DNA of 64,000 nt from an uncultured Acidaminococcus sp. (GCA_900554515.1 USHN01000002.1:62001-126000), one strand, 5' to 3'. Positions 1 through 8,867 are shown, counted from the first letter of the stretch. A program made the numbers and translations. The notes: generated from the sequence alone by a model not told the origin.

Positions 1-639
1 AAGTCCTTGGGCAATTTCTTGACCTGTAAGGATCTGCTGGAAAAATACGATCCCGAACAGCTGCGGTATTTTATTTTAAATACCCATTATCGTAGCCCAT
101 TAGATTTTAGTGAAGAACGGCTCCAGGAAGCAGAACGCAGTCTGGAACGGCTGCGCAATGCCCAGACGGCACTGCGCGAACTCCAAAAGGTTATCACCGT
201 GGGACCGGACGCGGTAAGCCTTGCAGCCCGGGATAAGGTCACGGAAATCCGCGAAGGATTTTTAGAAGCCATGCGGGATGACTTTAATACGGCGCTTGCT
301 ATCAGCTATATTTTTGCCCTGACCAAAGAGATCAATGTACTGCATCAAGAGGTAATCAGCGGCAATCGGAAACCGGATGGCAAACTGGTGGATCAGCTGA
401 CCAAGACCTGGAAAGAAATGACGGGTATCATTGGGATTTTGGAAGAAACCCCTCAAAAGTCCCAAAGCGAGACGAGCGATACAGGGGAAGAGGCAGCCAT
501 TGAGGCCAAAATCGCCCAGCGGCAGGCGGCCCGGAAATCCAAGGATTTTGCCAAAGCCGATGCAATCCGCGATGAATTGGCCGGGCAGGGAATTATCCTG
601 GAAGATACGCCCCAGGGCGTGCGGTGGAAAAGAAAGTGA
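1..639 (+). CDS. cysS: Cysteinyl-tRNA synthetase, C-terminal part (5' end outside window)
   Basis: Charges tRNA-Cys with cysteine in the cytoplasm. The window opens inside the class I KMSKS signature: the first codons read KSLGNF. The 212 remaining residues are the anticodon-binding DALR-type helical region (DDFNTALAISYIFALTKEIN, about residues 95-115) and the basic tail typical of bacterial CysRS (KSKDFAKADAIRDELA, about 177-192). The catalytic Rossmann half is upstream of the window. The stop codon overlaps the start of the next gene by 16 bases, and cysS-mrnC adjacency is classic for Firmicutes. Identification rests on the KMSKS remnant, the tail and the neighbour. Confidence 0.95.
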   Translation, partial: KSLGNFLTCKDLLEKYDPEQLRYFILNTHYRSPLDFSEERLQEAERSLERLRNAQTALRELQKVITVGPDAVSLAARDKVTEIREGFLEAMRDDFNTALAISYIFALTKEINVLHQEVISGNRKPDGKLVDQLTKTWKEMTGIIGILEETPQKSQSETSDTGEEAAIEAKIAQRQAARKSKDFAKADAIRDELAGQGIILEDTPQGVRWKRK

Positions 640-1109
640 GATTTGATACTTATCAAAAGATGCTGCAGCATGCACTGGAAAATTGCAGCGAGGATTCTAC
701 TTTGCAGGATCCTCGTCTCATTCATCCAGTAGAGCTGGCATATATTGGGGATGCTGTATTTTCTTTGTATGTGCGCAACCGGCTTTTGCCGGTGAGCCAT
801 CATGTACAGGTGCTCCATAATCTGGCAGCAAGAATGGTCTCTGCCGTGATGCAGGCTAAAGCTATGGATGCCTTGGAACCCGATTTATCAGAGGAAGAAC
901 AGCAGATTGCCCGGCGGGGACGCAACACCAAAAGTACGGTGCCTAAAAGTGCCACCGTGCGGGAATATCGGCAAGGTACGGCTTTTGAAGCCTTGTTGGG
1001 CTATTTGTATTTAACGAAGCAGGAAGAGCGGCTGGCAGAGATCATGGACCGCTCTTTTGTGCTGATTGCAGATAAGATGCTTGTGGAAAGGGGAGCTAAC
1101 ACAAAATGA
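624..1109 (+). CDS. mrnC: Mini-ribonuclease III (23S rRNA maturation)
   Basis: A 161-residue RNase III-type catalytic domain with no double-stranded-RNA-binding domain, which is the hallmark of Mini-III. In Bacillus this enzyme trims 23S rRNA precursor ends. The active-site region [18 protein letters not shown] (about residues 31-48) carries the catalytic Asp, and [11 protein letters not shown] (about 118-128) is the second conserved helix. The GTG start at 624 lies inside cysS, a 16-base overlap. The stop shares an ATGA with the thyX start, so the genes are probably translationally coupled. Length and context both fit the family. Confidence 0.93.
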   Translation: MEKKVRFDTYQKMLQHALENCSEDSTLQDPRLIHPVELAYIGDAVFSLYVRNRLLPVSHHVQVLHNLAARMVSAVMQAKAMDALEPDLSEEEQQIARRGRNTKSTVPKSATVREYRQGTAFEALLGYLYLTKQEERLAEIMDRSFVLIADKMLVERGANTK

Positions 1110-1813
1110 TGTCGGTAAAACTTCTGCGGTATACACCGGATCCAGACCGGACCGTGGCTATGAGCGCCCGGCTGTGCTATTCACCTATCGGTGCAGCAGA
1201 ATTGGAAGAACAACTTTCAGACCAGGATGTGGCCCGGTTGGTGCGGCAGCTGGGAAAAATGGGGCATACCTCTACGTTTGAACATATTAGTTTCACTTTT
1301 GCGATTGAAGGCGTAAGCCGCGTATTGACACATCAATTGGTGCGCCACCGGATCGCTTCGTATTCCCAGCAGTCGCAGCGGTATGTAAAAGAACATGATT
1401 TTGAAACCATTATGCCGCCCAGCCTGGCCAAGGATCCTAAAAAGAAGCAGCAGTTTGAAGAGCTGTGCGGCAAGATCCAAGACCTTTATAATGAATGGAC
1501 CGCAGACGGTATTCCTGCAGAGGATGCCCGTTATATTTTACCTAATGCGGCGGAAACTAAGATCGTAGTAACTATGAACGCGCGGAGTCTCCTTCACTTT
1601 TTCCAACTGCGCTGCTGCACGCGGGCACAGTGGGAGATCAGGGCGCTGGCGTGGGAAATGCTGCGGCAGGTCCGGGAAGTGGCCCCGGTCATCTTCGAAA
1701 AGGCAGGCCCTACTTGTGACAGTGACCGGGTTTGCCACGAAGGGAAAATGAGCTGTGGACGGCTTCAGCAATTATTGGCAGAAGACGCAAAAAAAAAGGC
1801 TGAGGCCCAATAA
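1106..1813 (+). CDS. thyX: Flavin-dependent thymidylate synthase ThyX
   Basis: Makes dTMP from dUMP using methylene-tetrahydrofolate and FADH2, without releasing dihydrofolate. The diagnostic RHRx7S signature is exact: [11 protein letters not shown] at residues 80-90, followed by R92. At 235 residues it has the usual family length. The ATG overlaps the mrnC stop (ATGA), and the stop TAA overlaps the next ATG. The cysS-mrnC-thyX order is common in Firmicutes. No thyA lies in the window, so ThyX may be the only dTMP source, but that cannot be judged from 64 kb. Confidence 0.96.
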   Translation: MMSVKLLRYTPDPDRTVAMSARLCYSPIGAAELEEQLSDQDVARLVRQLGKMGHTSTFEHISFTFAIEGVSRVLTHQLVRHRIASYSQQSQRYVKEHDFETIMPPSLAKDPKKKQQFEELCGKIQDLYNEWTADGIPAEDARYILPNAAETKIVVTMNARSLLHFFQLRCCTRAQWEIRALAWEMLRQVREVAPVIFEKAGPTCDSDRVCHEGKMSCGRLQQLLAEDAKKKAEAQ

Positions 1814-2496
1814 TGGGCTACGCACCGATTGAAACCATACAGGAAGAAACCCGGCAATGGGAGTTTATTCATGATTTGCCGGAAAGTATGGGCGGGTTTA
1901 AGAAAAAAATTGTGGATAAACTGGATGGGCAGATTTTGACCATCTGTTCTTATGAGGATCCGGCTATCAGGGCACGTCTGGATATGATTTACACCAGCGA
2001 GACCTTTGACTATATCCTGGTGCATACGATGGGGCTGAACTCCTATCGTGACGTGCGGTTTATCTACAAGGAAAAAGATGTTTTTGCCCAAAAGGTGAAA
2101 GAATATCTTCCAAGAATTTTAAAAAGCATGGAAAATCCTGTTGGCATTAACCTGGGGGAAATGGTGGACTCCCATCACATTTTGACCTGGGAATACGGGA
2201 ATCATTTACCAGAAAAAATTGGTCCCTTTACGCTGTATATCAAGCCAGAACGTTCCATTGAGCATATTAATGGCTCTATTATCCTGATTGACTATACGGA
2301 TTTTGTACGAAAAGATCAGCTGGTAATTATGTATAACCGGCTACGCAATCAGTTCTTTGGAGAAGTCAAAATTAATCAGGTGTTTCATGCCTCCACGGAC
2401 TTTGACAGTCTTTCCTTGAAGGAACTAGAACAAAAATTGAAAAAGAATCTGGAACCAACCCTGCAGCAGATCAGTGCAGCCGATCATACGATTTAG
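1813..2496 (+). CDS. Conserved-looking protein of unknown function (227 aa)
   Basis: I do not recognise this protein. It is 227 residues, soluble by appearance, with no signal peptide or membrane segment. Notable stretches are FDYILVHTMGLNSYRDVRF (about residues 65-83), an NLGEMVDSHHILTWEYGNH segment in the middle, and a lysine-rich C-terminal helix. The ATG shares one base with the thyX stop codon (TAATG), so it is probably co-translated with thyX. Codon use looks like its neighbours. It stands where many Firmicutes carry rlmB after mrnC/thyX, but nothing in it resembles a SpoU methyltransferase. The reading frame is secure; the function is not. Confidence 0.8.
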   Translation: MGYAPIETIQEETRQWEFIHDLPESMGGFKKKIVDKLDGQILTICSYEDPAIRARLDMIYTSETFDYILVHTMGLNSYRDVRFIYKEKDVFAQKVKEYLPRILKSMENPVGINLGEMVDSHHILTWEYGNHLPEKIGPFTLYIKPERSIEHINGSIILIDYTDFVRKDQLVIMYNRLRNQFFGEVKINQVFHASTDFDSLSLKELEQKLKKNLEPTLQQISAADHTI

Positions 2497-2508
2497 AAAG
2501 GAGGAGCC

Positions 2509-3363
2509 ATGACCCGGAAAATCATTGTGAATGCTGATGATTTTGGCAGACATGTGCTGATTAATCAAGCTGTGGCGGAAGGCGTGCAAAAAGGGATCCT
2601 CCGTTCCGCTACCGTTATGGTAGGTGGGGCTGCTTTTTTGGATGCCGTGGAATTGGCCAAACGGGAACCTCTTTTAGGTGTAGGGATTCATTTAACATTG
2701 GTCGACGGGAGACCTGTGCTGCCTAAAAAAATAATTCCCAGCCTGATTGATCCGCAGACAGGAATGTTTTATCCAAATCATGCCGCTTTTGTAAAACATT
2801 TCCTGAAAGGGGGCGTTCGACTTGCGGAAGTAAAACAGGAACTTACGGCCCAGATCGAGACCTTTCTGCGTACTGGGCTTTTGCCCACCCATGTAGACAG
2901 CCATCAGCATATGCACGTGCTGCCGGGTATCATTGACACCGTGATCGCTTTGTGCAGGCAGTATAAAATCCCTGCCCTGCGAATACCGGCTATTCCTGTA
3001 GATTTGTGGGCTACGAGAAGAAATAATATAGGAGAACAGGTGGGACGAACCGGTCTGCATGTTTTGGCGCAGCTGGCACGAAGAAAAGCGCACGCCGCTG
3101 GTCTATTGACGACGGATTATTTTGGCGGCATTGTAGCAGGGGAAGCTGTGGATAAAAAGACGCTGCGCCTTCTTCTGCTAACACTCAAAGAAGGCGTCAC
3201 GGAAATTATGCTGCATCCCGGCACGGACAATAAAGTCCTTATTCCTGCCACAGCATGGCAGCATAACTTTGAAGCAGAACTGGAAGGCATTGTAGATCCC
3301 GGCAATCTGCAAATTGCGAAAGAACGAGCTATCCAGCCTGTCAATTTCGCACAATTGTGCTAA
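2509..3363 (+). CDS. ChbG/YdjC-family carbohydrate deacetylase
   Basis: A 284-residue YdjC-fold protein. Family members remove acetyl groups from chito-oligosaccharides or related glycans. Metal-binding motifs are present: VNADDFGRH at residues 7-15 (Asp pair) and HVDSHQHMHVLP at about 128-139. A second histidine motif, EIMLHPGTD, is at about 234-242. The start has an AAAGGAGGA ribosome site close upstream. It is followed within 13 bases by fruK, so it may deacetylate a sugar feeding the same route. HpnK-type hopanoid deacetylases share this fold, but no hopanoid genes are near. The substrate is unknown. Confidence 0.85.
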   Translation: MTRKIIVNADDFGRHVLINQAVAEGVQKGILRSATVMVGGAAFLDAVELAKREPLLGVGIHLTLVDGRPVLPKKIIPSLIDPQTGMFYPNHAAFVKHFLKGGVRLAEVKQELTAQIETFLRTGLLPTHVDSHQHMHVLPGIIDTVIALCRQYKIPALRIPAIPVDLWATRRNNIGEQVGRTGLHVLAQLARRKAHAAGLLTTDYFGGIVAGEAVDKKTLRLLLLTLKEGVTEIMLHPGTDNKVLIPATAWQHNFEAELEGIVDPGNLQIAKERAIQPVNFAQLC

Positions 3364-3375
3364 AGGAGAAGCATG

Positions 3376-4275
3376 ATGATTTATACGCTGACCTGTAACC
3401 CATCCCTGGACTATGTGGTGACGCTGGACAAGTTTCAGCCAGGTGCCATTAACCGTAGTGAAAAAGAAGTGATTTATCCCGGCGGCAAAGGGATTAACGT
3501 AGGCCTTGTTTTAAATCGCCTGGGTGTAGAAACAGAGATTTTGGCCTTTGCTGCTGGGAATACGGGGAAACTGCTGGCACTGCTACTGGAGAATGAACAT
3601 TGTCCGTATACCTTGTTGCCTGCGCAAGAAGGATTTACCCGGATTAATATAAAAATCCGGAGCGGGAAAGAGACTGCTATTAATGGGCAGGGGCCTGTAA
3701 TCACTGCCGCGGCACTGGATAAACTGAATCAGTTTACCCAAAAGATGCACGAAGGGGACATGCTGGTGATTTCCGGGACGACACCCCGAGGCTGCAGCGT
3801 TGATTTATATGGCAGTCTGGTGCAGTGCTTGGAAAGCCGCGGAATATCCTGCGTAGTGGATGCTACGGGAAGCCTGCTGCTTCACGCACTGCCTTTCCAT
3901 CCTTTTTTGATCAAACCCAACCTGGAAGAAATGGAAGAAGTGTTGGGGCATACTTTCATTGGCAGGGAAAGTATCTTTGAAGGAGCAAAACAATTGCAGG
4001 AAAAAGGCGCCCGCAATGTTTTGGTCAGCCTGGGAAAAAATGGAGCCTTGCTGCTGGATGAACGGGGCGGACGCCATGCACACCTGGCACCCGAAGGAAA
4101 AATGGTGAATTCTGTAGGTGCTGGGGATAGCATGGTAGCAGGATTCTTGGCGGGTTATCTGCCTCACCACGATTATGATGAAGCGCTCCATTTGGGAATC
4201 TGTGCTGGCAGCGCAACGGCTTTTACCATGCATCTGGCAGAAAAAGATGCAATTTTGAAACTGGCAAAGGGGTAA
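3376..4275 (+). CDS. fruK: 1-phosphofructokinase (PfkB/ribokinase family)
   Basis: Phosphorylates fructose 1-phosphate to fructose 1,6-bisphosphate after PTS uptake. The N-terminus MIYTLTCNPSLDYVV is the standard FruK/LacC start. The glycine pair at YPGGKGINV (about residues 36-44) and the C-terminal anion-hole/catalytic motif NSVGAGDSMVAGF (about 245-257) mark the PfkB family. An ATG three bases... one codon earlier (3373) is also possible, but the AAAGGAG site is better spaced from 3376. The gene lies between the deacetylase and the fructose PTS gene in one apparent operon. Tagatose-6-phosphate kinase is the main alternative; the PTS neighbour favours FruK. Confidence 0.93.
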   Translation: MIYTLTCNPSLDYVVTLDKFQPGAINRSEKEVIYPGGKGINVGLVLNRLGVETEILAFAAGNTGKLLALLLENEHCPYTLLPAQEGFTRINIKIRSGKETAINGQGPVITAAALDKLNQFTQKMHEGDMLVISGTTPRGCSVDLYGSLVQCLESRGISCVVDATGSLLLHALPFHPFLIKPNLEEMEEVLGHTFIGRESIFEGAKQLQEKGARNVLVSLGKNGALLLDERGGRHAHLAPEGKMVNSVGAGDSMVAGFLAGYLPHHDYDEALHLGICAGSATAFTMHLAEKDAILKLAKG

Positions 4276-4278
4276 ATC

Positions 4279-6181
4279 ATGCACATTACAGATCTTTTGA
4301 AACGAGAGAGTGTCGCTCTGAATGGATCTGCCAGCTCCAAAAAAGAAGTGCTGGAAAAACTGGTGGCTTTGATGGAAAAGCAGGGGAATCTGGCAGATCC
4401 AGCAGCATACCAACAAAAAGTATTTGCACGGGAAGAAGAAGGAAGTACCGGGGTAGGGGAAGGCGTTGCTATTCCCCATGCGAAAACAGCTGCGGTGACC
4501 AGGCCAGGCTTGGCTTTTATGCGCTGCCCGGAGGGCGTGGAGTTTGATAGCTTGGATGGACTTCCTGCCAAATTGTTCTTTCTGATTGCAGCTCCTGACA
4601 CTAAGGATAATATTCACCTGGATGTGCTTAGCCGTTTGTCCACACTGCTCATGGAGCCGGATTTTGTGGAGGGATTACTTGCTGTAAAGGATGTGGATGC
4701 CCTCTTTGCCCTTATTTCGCAGAAAGAGCAGGAAAAATATCCGGAAGAGGCTACTCAGGAAGGTATCCAGCAGACCTCGCCAGAGCACTATGAGGTGCTT
4801 GCGGTGACAGCGTGCCCTACGGGGATTGCCCATACCTACATGGCAGCAGAAAGCCTGTTGCAGCATGCGCAAAAAAGAGGCATCTCCATTAAAGTGGAAA
4901 CCAATGGGCAGAGCGGTGTGAAAAACGCCCTGACACCGGAGGAAATTGCCAGTGCCAAGGGAATTATTGTAGCCGCAGATAAATACGTTCCCATGAACCG
5001 TTTTAAAGGCCATCCTGTCGTTATTCGAAAAGTCGCTGATGGCATTAATAAAGCAGATGAATTGCTGGACGAAGCCCTTTCAGGAAATGCTCCCCTGTAT
5101 GCCGGGGAAGAAACAATCCCCTCAGAAACGGAGAGCAAAGAAGAAAGCAGTGCCCGGAAAATTTATAAACACCTGATGAATGGGGTTTCCCATATGCTTC
5201 CCTTTGTGATTGGCGGCGGAATATTGATTGCCCTTGCTTTTTTGAGCGATATGGGCGCAGCCGGCACCGCACAATTTGGGAGCAGTACCCCAACGGCTGC
5301 TTTTTTGAAAAATGTGGGCGGTGTGGCCTTTAGCTTTATGATGCCGATTCTGGCCGGTTTTATTGCCATGAGTATTGCAGATCGTCCTGGCCTTTTGGTC
5401 GGCTTTGTGGCAGGTGCTATGGCTTCAGCCGGGGGCAGTGGATTCTTTGGGGCTTTGGCAGGGGGCTTTGCCGCAGGGTATGTGATTCTCTTTTTGAAAA
5501 AAGCACTAGGGTTCTTGCCGGAATCCCTGGAAAATTTAAAGCCGATTTTACTGTATCCTGTGCTTGGTCTTGCCGTTATGGGGATTTTAATGCTGGTAAT
5601 CATTAATCCCATGATGGGAGCTGTCAATCAGTGGGTCAACAGCAGCTTGAACGCTATGAGCGGCAGCAGCAGAGTCGTTATGGGCCTTGTACTGGGCAGT
5701 ATGATGTCCATTGACTTCGGTGGTCCTCTCAACAAAGCGGCCTATGTTTTTGGAACAGCTTCTCTTGCCGGCGCAGATGGAACGGCTGTATCCTCTCCCT
5801 TTATGGCGGCTGTGATGGTGGGGGGGCATGGTGCCGCCGCTTGCCATTGCGCTCAGTTGTTTGCTGTTCCCTAAAAAATTTACAACTACGCAACGCAGTT
5901 CTGCTCTCACCAACTTTATCATGGGACTCTCCTTTATTACAGAAGGAGCGATTCCCTTTGCAGCGGAGGATCCTTCCCACGTGATTCCCTCCTGTGCGAT
6001 TGGGGCTGCCGTGGCAGGTGGGCTTTCCATGGCCTTTCAATGCAGCATTCCAGCACCTCACGGCGGCATTTTCGTCTTTGGGGTTGCTCAGCACGCCTCC
6101 CTTTACCTGGTAGCGCTTCTTGTGGGAAGCTGCGTAGGTGCGGTGTTGTTAGGCTTTTCTAAAAAGGCAGTCACAGAATAG
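4279..6181 (+). pseudogene. fruA: Fructose PTS permease EIIABC, interrupted by a +1 frameshift
   Basis: Imports fructose and phosphorylates it to fructose 1-phosphate. Three PTS modules are in order: EIIA (about residues 1-150, phosphohistidine in VAIPHAKT, H67), EIIB (about 170-270, phosphocysteine in VTACPTGIAHTYMA) and membrane EIIC (from about 295). The reading frame breaks in a run of seven G at 5820-5826. The first frame then reads 16 unrelated codons to a stop at 5874. The correct EIIC sequence resumes in the next frame as MVPPLAIALS (from 5828) to 6181. With six G the joint reads MAAVMVGGMVPPLAIAL, a normal EIIC. Everything else looks intact, so the lesion is recent, phase-variable or an assembly error. 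Confidence 0.88.
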
Positions 6182-6208
6182 AATTTAATAGATGGTCTTA
6201 CTATGGAA

Positions 6209-6241
6209 ACAGCCCTGAGAACCAATATTTCTCAGGGCTGT
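6209..6241. terminator. Bidirectional terminator between fruA and the radical SAM gene
   Basis: A 12-bp perfect stem (ACAGCCCTGAGA and its complement) with a nine-base loop lies between two convergent genes. Only a modest pyrimidine tract follows on the + side. Confidence 0.7.
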
Positions 6242-6262
6242 CTTCTTACGGATTATTTTTCA

Positions 6263-6859
6263 CTAACTAAATTTCCGTACCCGCAATGTAATACCGCAGC
6301 GTTCGGCTACTTTCCGGCTTTGGGCGATCTGTTCCGGGGGCAGTACATCCACGACGGTCATCCGGGTGTCAGGAATCGCCTTTTTACACTCTTTAGCAAA
6401 GTCCAACATTGCTTTATAGGCACCTTTTTTCTGAGGCTGAGTGACTTTGTTGTAGTCTGCTTCGTCCGGAGCGTTCAGACTGATGGATACGGCATCTACC
6501 ACTTTGGCAAGTTCTGGAACGATATCCCGGCCGTTTTCCAGATTTCCCAGACCATTGGTGTTTACACGGATTTTTAGGCCTGTTTTTTCTTTTACGTAGC
6601 GGGCTGTTTTTTCCATAAGATCTAATGCACAAGTGGGTTCCCCATATCCGCAGAAAACCAGTTCCTGGTAACCGGTAAAATCAAAGGCATCTACAGCCTG
6701 TTTTACTTCTTCCCAAGTGGGATTGACTTTATGCCAAAGTGTAGGGGCATCTCCCAGTCCTTCATGCTGAAAGCGGACACAGAATGTGCAGCGGCAATTG
6801 CATAGGTTGGTGATGTTTGCGTACACACCATCTTTATAAGTATAGAGAATTTGTGCCAT
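6263..6859 (-). CDS. Radical SAM protein, TatD-associated type
   Basis: A compact 198-residue radical SAM protein. The cluster motif is C20-x3-C24-x2-C27 within NLCNCRCTFCVRF, with an extra Cys at 22. The GYGEPT motif follows (about residues 71-76), as does the strand motif IRVNTNGLGNL. It resembles the short radical SAM family NCBI calls 'TatD family-associated' (TIGR04038, from memory), though no tatD is in view. It may activate a partner or modify an RNA or cofactor; the reaction is not known. Its ATG lies 26 bases inside the upstream S-component gene, so the two are translationally coupled and probably functionally linked. Confidence 0.85.
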   Translation of the reverse strand: MAQILYTYKDGVYANITNLCNCRCTFCVRFQHEGLGDAPTLWHKVNPTWEEVKQAVDAFDFTGYQELVFCGYGEPTCALDLMEKTARYVKEKTGLKIRVNTNGLGNLENGRDIVPELAKVVDAVSISLNAPDEADYNKVTQPQKKGAYKAMLDFAKECKKAIPDTRMTVVDVLPPEQIAQSRKVAERCGITLRVRKFS

Positions 6860-7388
6860 GATGATTGAGTCCTCCAGAAATACATAGTCTTTCTTTGAAA
6901 TTCTGCTTGTCCAAAAGCCCCGCTAGAAGAAAATACAAAAGCAAGCTGCCCAGGGACTGGATGGAGTTACCGAGCAAAGAAGAAATGACCGCAGTTTGGG
7001 TGCCAAATAGCAGCTGCTCCGCCAGAAAATACCCTAAAAGGTCAATCAGCCAGCTAATAAAAGGAGCCAGTTTGTTGCGCCTAGTTAACAGCATAGGCGC
7101 CTTGGCCGTAAAAGGCAGTGTCATCAATGCTTTGATAAGGAACGTTGCAGGTGCCCACATAGGAGCCGTAAGGATATCCGCCAGGCTGCCGCCGATGGCT
7201 GCGGCAAAGAGCGCATACGGCTGCGGAAGCAGGGAAGCTGCAATATAAATCAATCCATCTCCGAAATGTATATAGCCCCCATTTAATCCCACGGGGATGT
7301 GGCAGATATAGGCCGTAAATAACGTGATCAGTGCGGCAAAAAGTCCTGTCATCACGAGTAATTTTAATTTTCCTTCCCTGTTTTCCAT
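6834..7388 (-). CDS. ECF-type transporter S component (small membrane protein)
   Basis: A 184-residue hydrophobic protein with about five to six membrane segments, the size and look of the substrate-binding S subunit of an energy-coupling-factor vitamin transporter. The segment YIHFGDGLIYIAASLLP followed by AAIGGSLADILTAP (about residues 39-75) is the typical S-component pattern. Membership in the TIGR04002/riboflavin-like group is my recollection and needs an HMM search. The start follows an AGGGAGGA ribosome site. No ECF ATPase or T subunit is in the window, so it would use a shared module encoded elsewhere. The next gene overlaps it by 26 bases. Confidence 0.8.
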   Translation of the reverse strand: MENREGKLKLLVMTGLFAALITLFTAYICHIPVGLNGGYIHFGDGLIYIAASLLPQPYALFAAAIGGSLADILTAPMWAPATFLIKALMTLPFTAKAPMLLTRRNKLAPFISWLIDLLGYFLAEQLLFGTQTAVISSLLGNSIQSLGSLLLYFLLAGLLDKQNFKERLCISGGLNHHGTNSLYL

Positions 7389-7465
7389 AGGGAGTCCTCC
7401 CTTGTTACAAACTCTAAAACTCTATAATGTAGTTACCAACATTTTGTTTCATTTGACTATGCACA

Positions 7466-7494
7466 GTTATACCACAGAACCTATGCCTTGAAAA
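7466..7494 (-). promoter_or_regulatory. Candidate promoter for the S component/radical SAM pair
   Basis: On the minus strand an extended -10 (TGG then TATAAC) lies 17 bases from a weak -35 (TTTTCA). It leaves a leader of about 70 bases before the ATG at 7388. No riboswitch fold was recognised in the leader. Confidence 0.4.
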
Positions 7495-7555
7495 GGAACA
7501 GTTTAGAAAATTTTGGGGAGAAACCGTGCCCACAAAAAAGATTTAGAGTTTTAAC

Positions 7556-7585
7556 TTGACAGATGAGGGGGATTTATCGTATACT
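7556..7585 (+). promoter_or_regulatory. Strong sigma-70-type promoter for the tRNA operon
   Basis: TTGACA (7556-7561), an 18-base spacer and TATACT (7580-7585). The predicted start is about 25 bases before tRNA-Asp. It is one of the best promoter matches in the window, as expected for stable RNA. Confidence 0.85.
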
Positions 7586-7618
7586 AATCAAGCCGGTATC
7601 GAAAGATATAACGGTGAT

Positions 7619-7696
7619 GGCCCAGTAGTTCAGTTGGTTTAGAATGCCGCCCTGTCACGGCGGAGATCGTCGGTTCAAGTCCGTCCTGGGTCGCCA
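7619..7696 (+). tRNA. tRNA-Asp (GTC)
   Basis: Full cloverleaf with acceptor stem GGCCCAG pairing with CTGGGTC, discriminator G and encoded CCA. The anticodon loop CTGTCAC gives anticodon GTC. First gene of a three-tRNA operon. Confidence 0.98.
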
Positions 7697-7698
7697 AT

Positions 7699-7773
7699 GC
7701 GGAAGTAGCTCAGTGGTAGAGCATCACCTTGCCAAGGTGGGGGTCGCGAGTTCGAATCTCGTTTTCCGCTCCA
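7699..7773 (+). tRNA. tRNA-Gly (GCC)
   Basis: Cloverleaf with acceptor GCGGAAG pairing with TTTCCGC (last pair G-U), encoded CCA and anticodon GCC in the loop TTGCCAA. It lies two bases after tRNA-Asp and is clearly co-transcribed. Confidence 0.98.
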
Positions 7774-7782
7774 TATTTTTTT

Positions 7783-7856
7783 AGGAGTATAGTTCAATGG
7801 TAGAGCAACGGTCTCCAAAACCGTCGATCTGGGTTCGAATCCTAGTACTCCTGCCA
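7783..7856 (+). tRNA. tRNA-Trp (CCA)
   Basis: Cloverleaf with acceptor AGGAGTA pairing with TACTCCT, discriminator G and encoded CCA. The anticodon loop CTCCAAA gives anticodon CCA. Third gene of the operon. Confidence 0.98.
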
Positions 7857-7867
7857 ACGAATCTTAT

Positions 7868-7951
7868 GAAACTTGACGGTATAAGAAAATAGCAGAAACG
7901 GCTTAACGTCGTGGCTTCTGGTGTTTTTGCTGTTGTCAAGTTTCTTTTTTT
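7868..7951 (+). terminator. Long-stem terminator after the tRNA operon
   Basis: GAAACTTGAC (7868-7877) pairs perfectly with GTCAAGTTTC (7935-7944), followed by a T7 tract. The roughly 57-base interior folds further: AGCAGAAAC pairs with GTTTTTGCT. The result is a long branched hairpin, much larger than other terminators in the window. Confidence 0.8.
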
Positions 7952-8048
7952 ATTGTATGGTATTGGGTGGAAAAAGTAAGCAAAAAGATAAGGGGACTTT
8001 TTTGGAAACTTTTGCTTCATAGGCAACAGGATAGAAAAGGACAGGAAA

Positions 8049-8843
8049 ATGGAAAAATTAGGCTTTATTGGTATGGGAAATATGGCGCAGGCGCTTTGTA
8101 CGGGATTTATTCAATCTGGCAAGATTGCTGGGAATCATGTCTATGCCTATGCGCCCAATCAGGACAAGCTCAAAAAGAACGCAGAAAAAATTGGCTTTAT
8201 GCCGGTCTCTTCTGTGACTGAGCTGGTAAATACGGTGGATACCGTCATCATGGCTTGCAAGCCGTATCAGATTGAAGATGTACTGGGAGAAATCAAACCG
8301 TTGTTAGCGGGCAAAGCCCTGCTGTCCATTGCAGCTGGCTGGCCGTTTGCCCGTTACCGGATGGCACTGGATACTTGTGCGGAGAACGTACGAATTCAGT
8401 TTGTGATGCCCAATACGCCGGCCATGGTAGGCGAGGGCGTTCTGTTATTTGAGAAAGAAAATTCCCTGCAGCCACAGGAACGTGCACAGCTCATGGAACT
8501 TTTTGCGTCAACAGGGCTAGTGCAGGAAATTCCTTCTGCGCTTATGGGGATTGCCGGTACGCTCACAGGATGCGGCCCTGCTTTTGTGGATCTTATGATT
8601 GAAGCTTATGGGGACGCAGGGGTAAAATACGGACTAAAACGGGACGAAGCCTATGCCCTGATTTCCCAGATGATTCTGGGGAGTGCAAAATTGCAGCTAA
8701 AAACGAGTATCCATCCCGGCGTGCTGAAAGATGCAGTCTGCTCTCCTGGCGGGACGACCATCCGCGGCGTCACTGCCCTGGAAGAAAATGGATTCCGCAA
8801 TGCTTGCATTAAATCAGTAGAGGCAGTGATGGAAGAAGTATAG
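8049..8843 (+). CDS. proC: Pyrroline-5-carboxylate reductase
   Basis: Last step of proline synthesis: reduces pyrroline-5-carboxylate to proline with NAD(P)H. The N-terminal Rossmann motif is LGFIGMGNMAQAL (residues 4-16). The conserved C-terminal dimerisation/active-site block reads LKDAVCSPGGTTIRGV (about 226-241). The length of 264 residues is normal. The start has an AAAAGGACAGGAAA leader. It is a single-gene unit between the tRNA terminator and a terminator shared with the convergent metallophosphoesterase. No proA or proB lies nearby. Confidence 0.95.
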   Translation: MEKLGFIGMGNMAQALCTGFIQSGKIAGNHVYAYAPNQDKLKKNAEKIGFMPVSSVTELVNTVDTVIMACKPYQIEDVLGEIKPLLAGKALLSIAAGWPFARYRMALDTCAENVRIQFVMPNTPAMVGEGVLLFEKENSLQPQERAQLMELFASTGLVQEIPSALMGIAGTLTGCGPAFVDLMIEAYGDAGVKYGLKRDEAYALISQMILGSAKLQLKTSIHPGVLKDAVCSPGGTTIRGVTALEENGFRNACIKSVEAVMEEV

Positions 8844-8867
8844 CGAAGTAAATAGTAAAAACTGTAA

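Noticed and set aside
7402..7439. BirA-like operator before the S component (TTGTTAC and GTTACCAA)
   Set aside because: The two copies are not a proper inverted repeat with the expected core, and the S component does not look like BioY.
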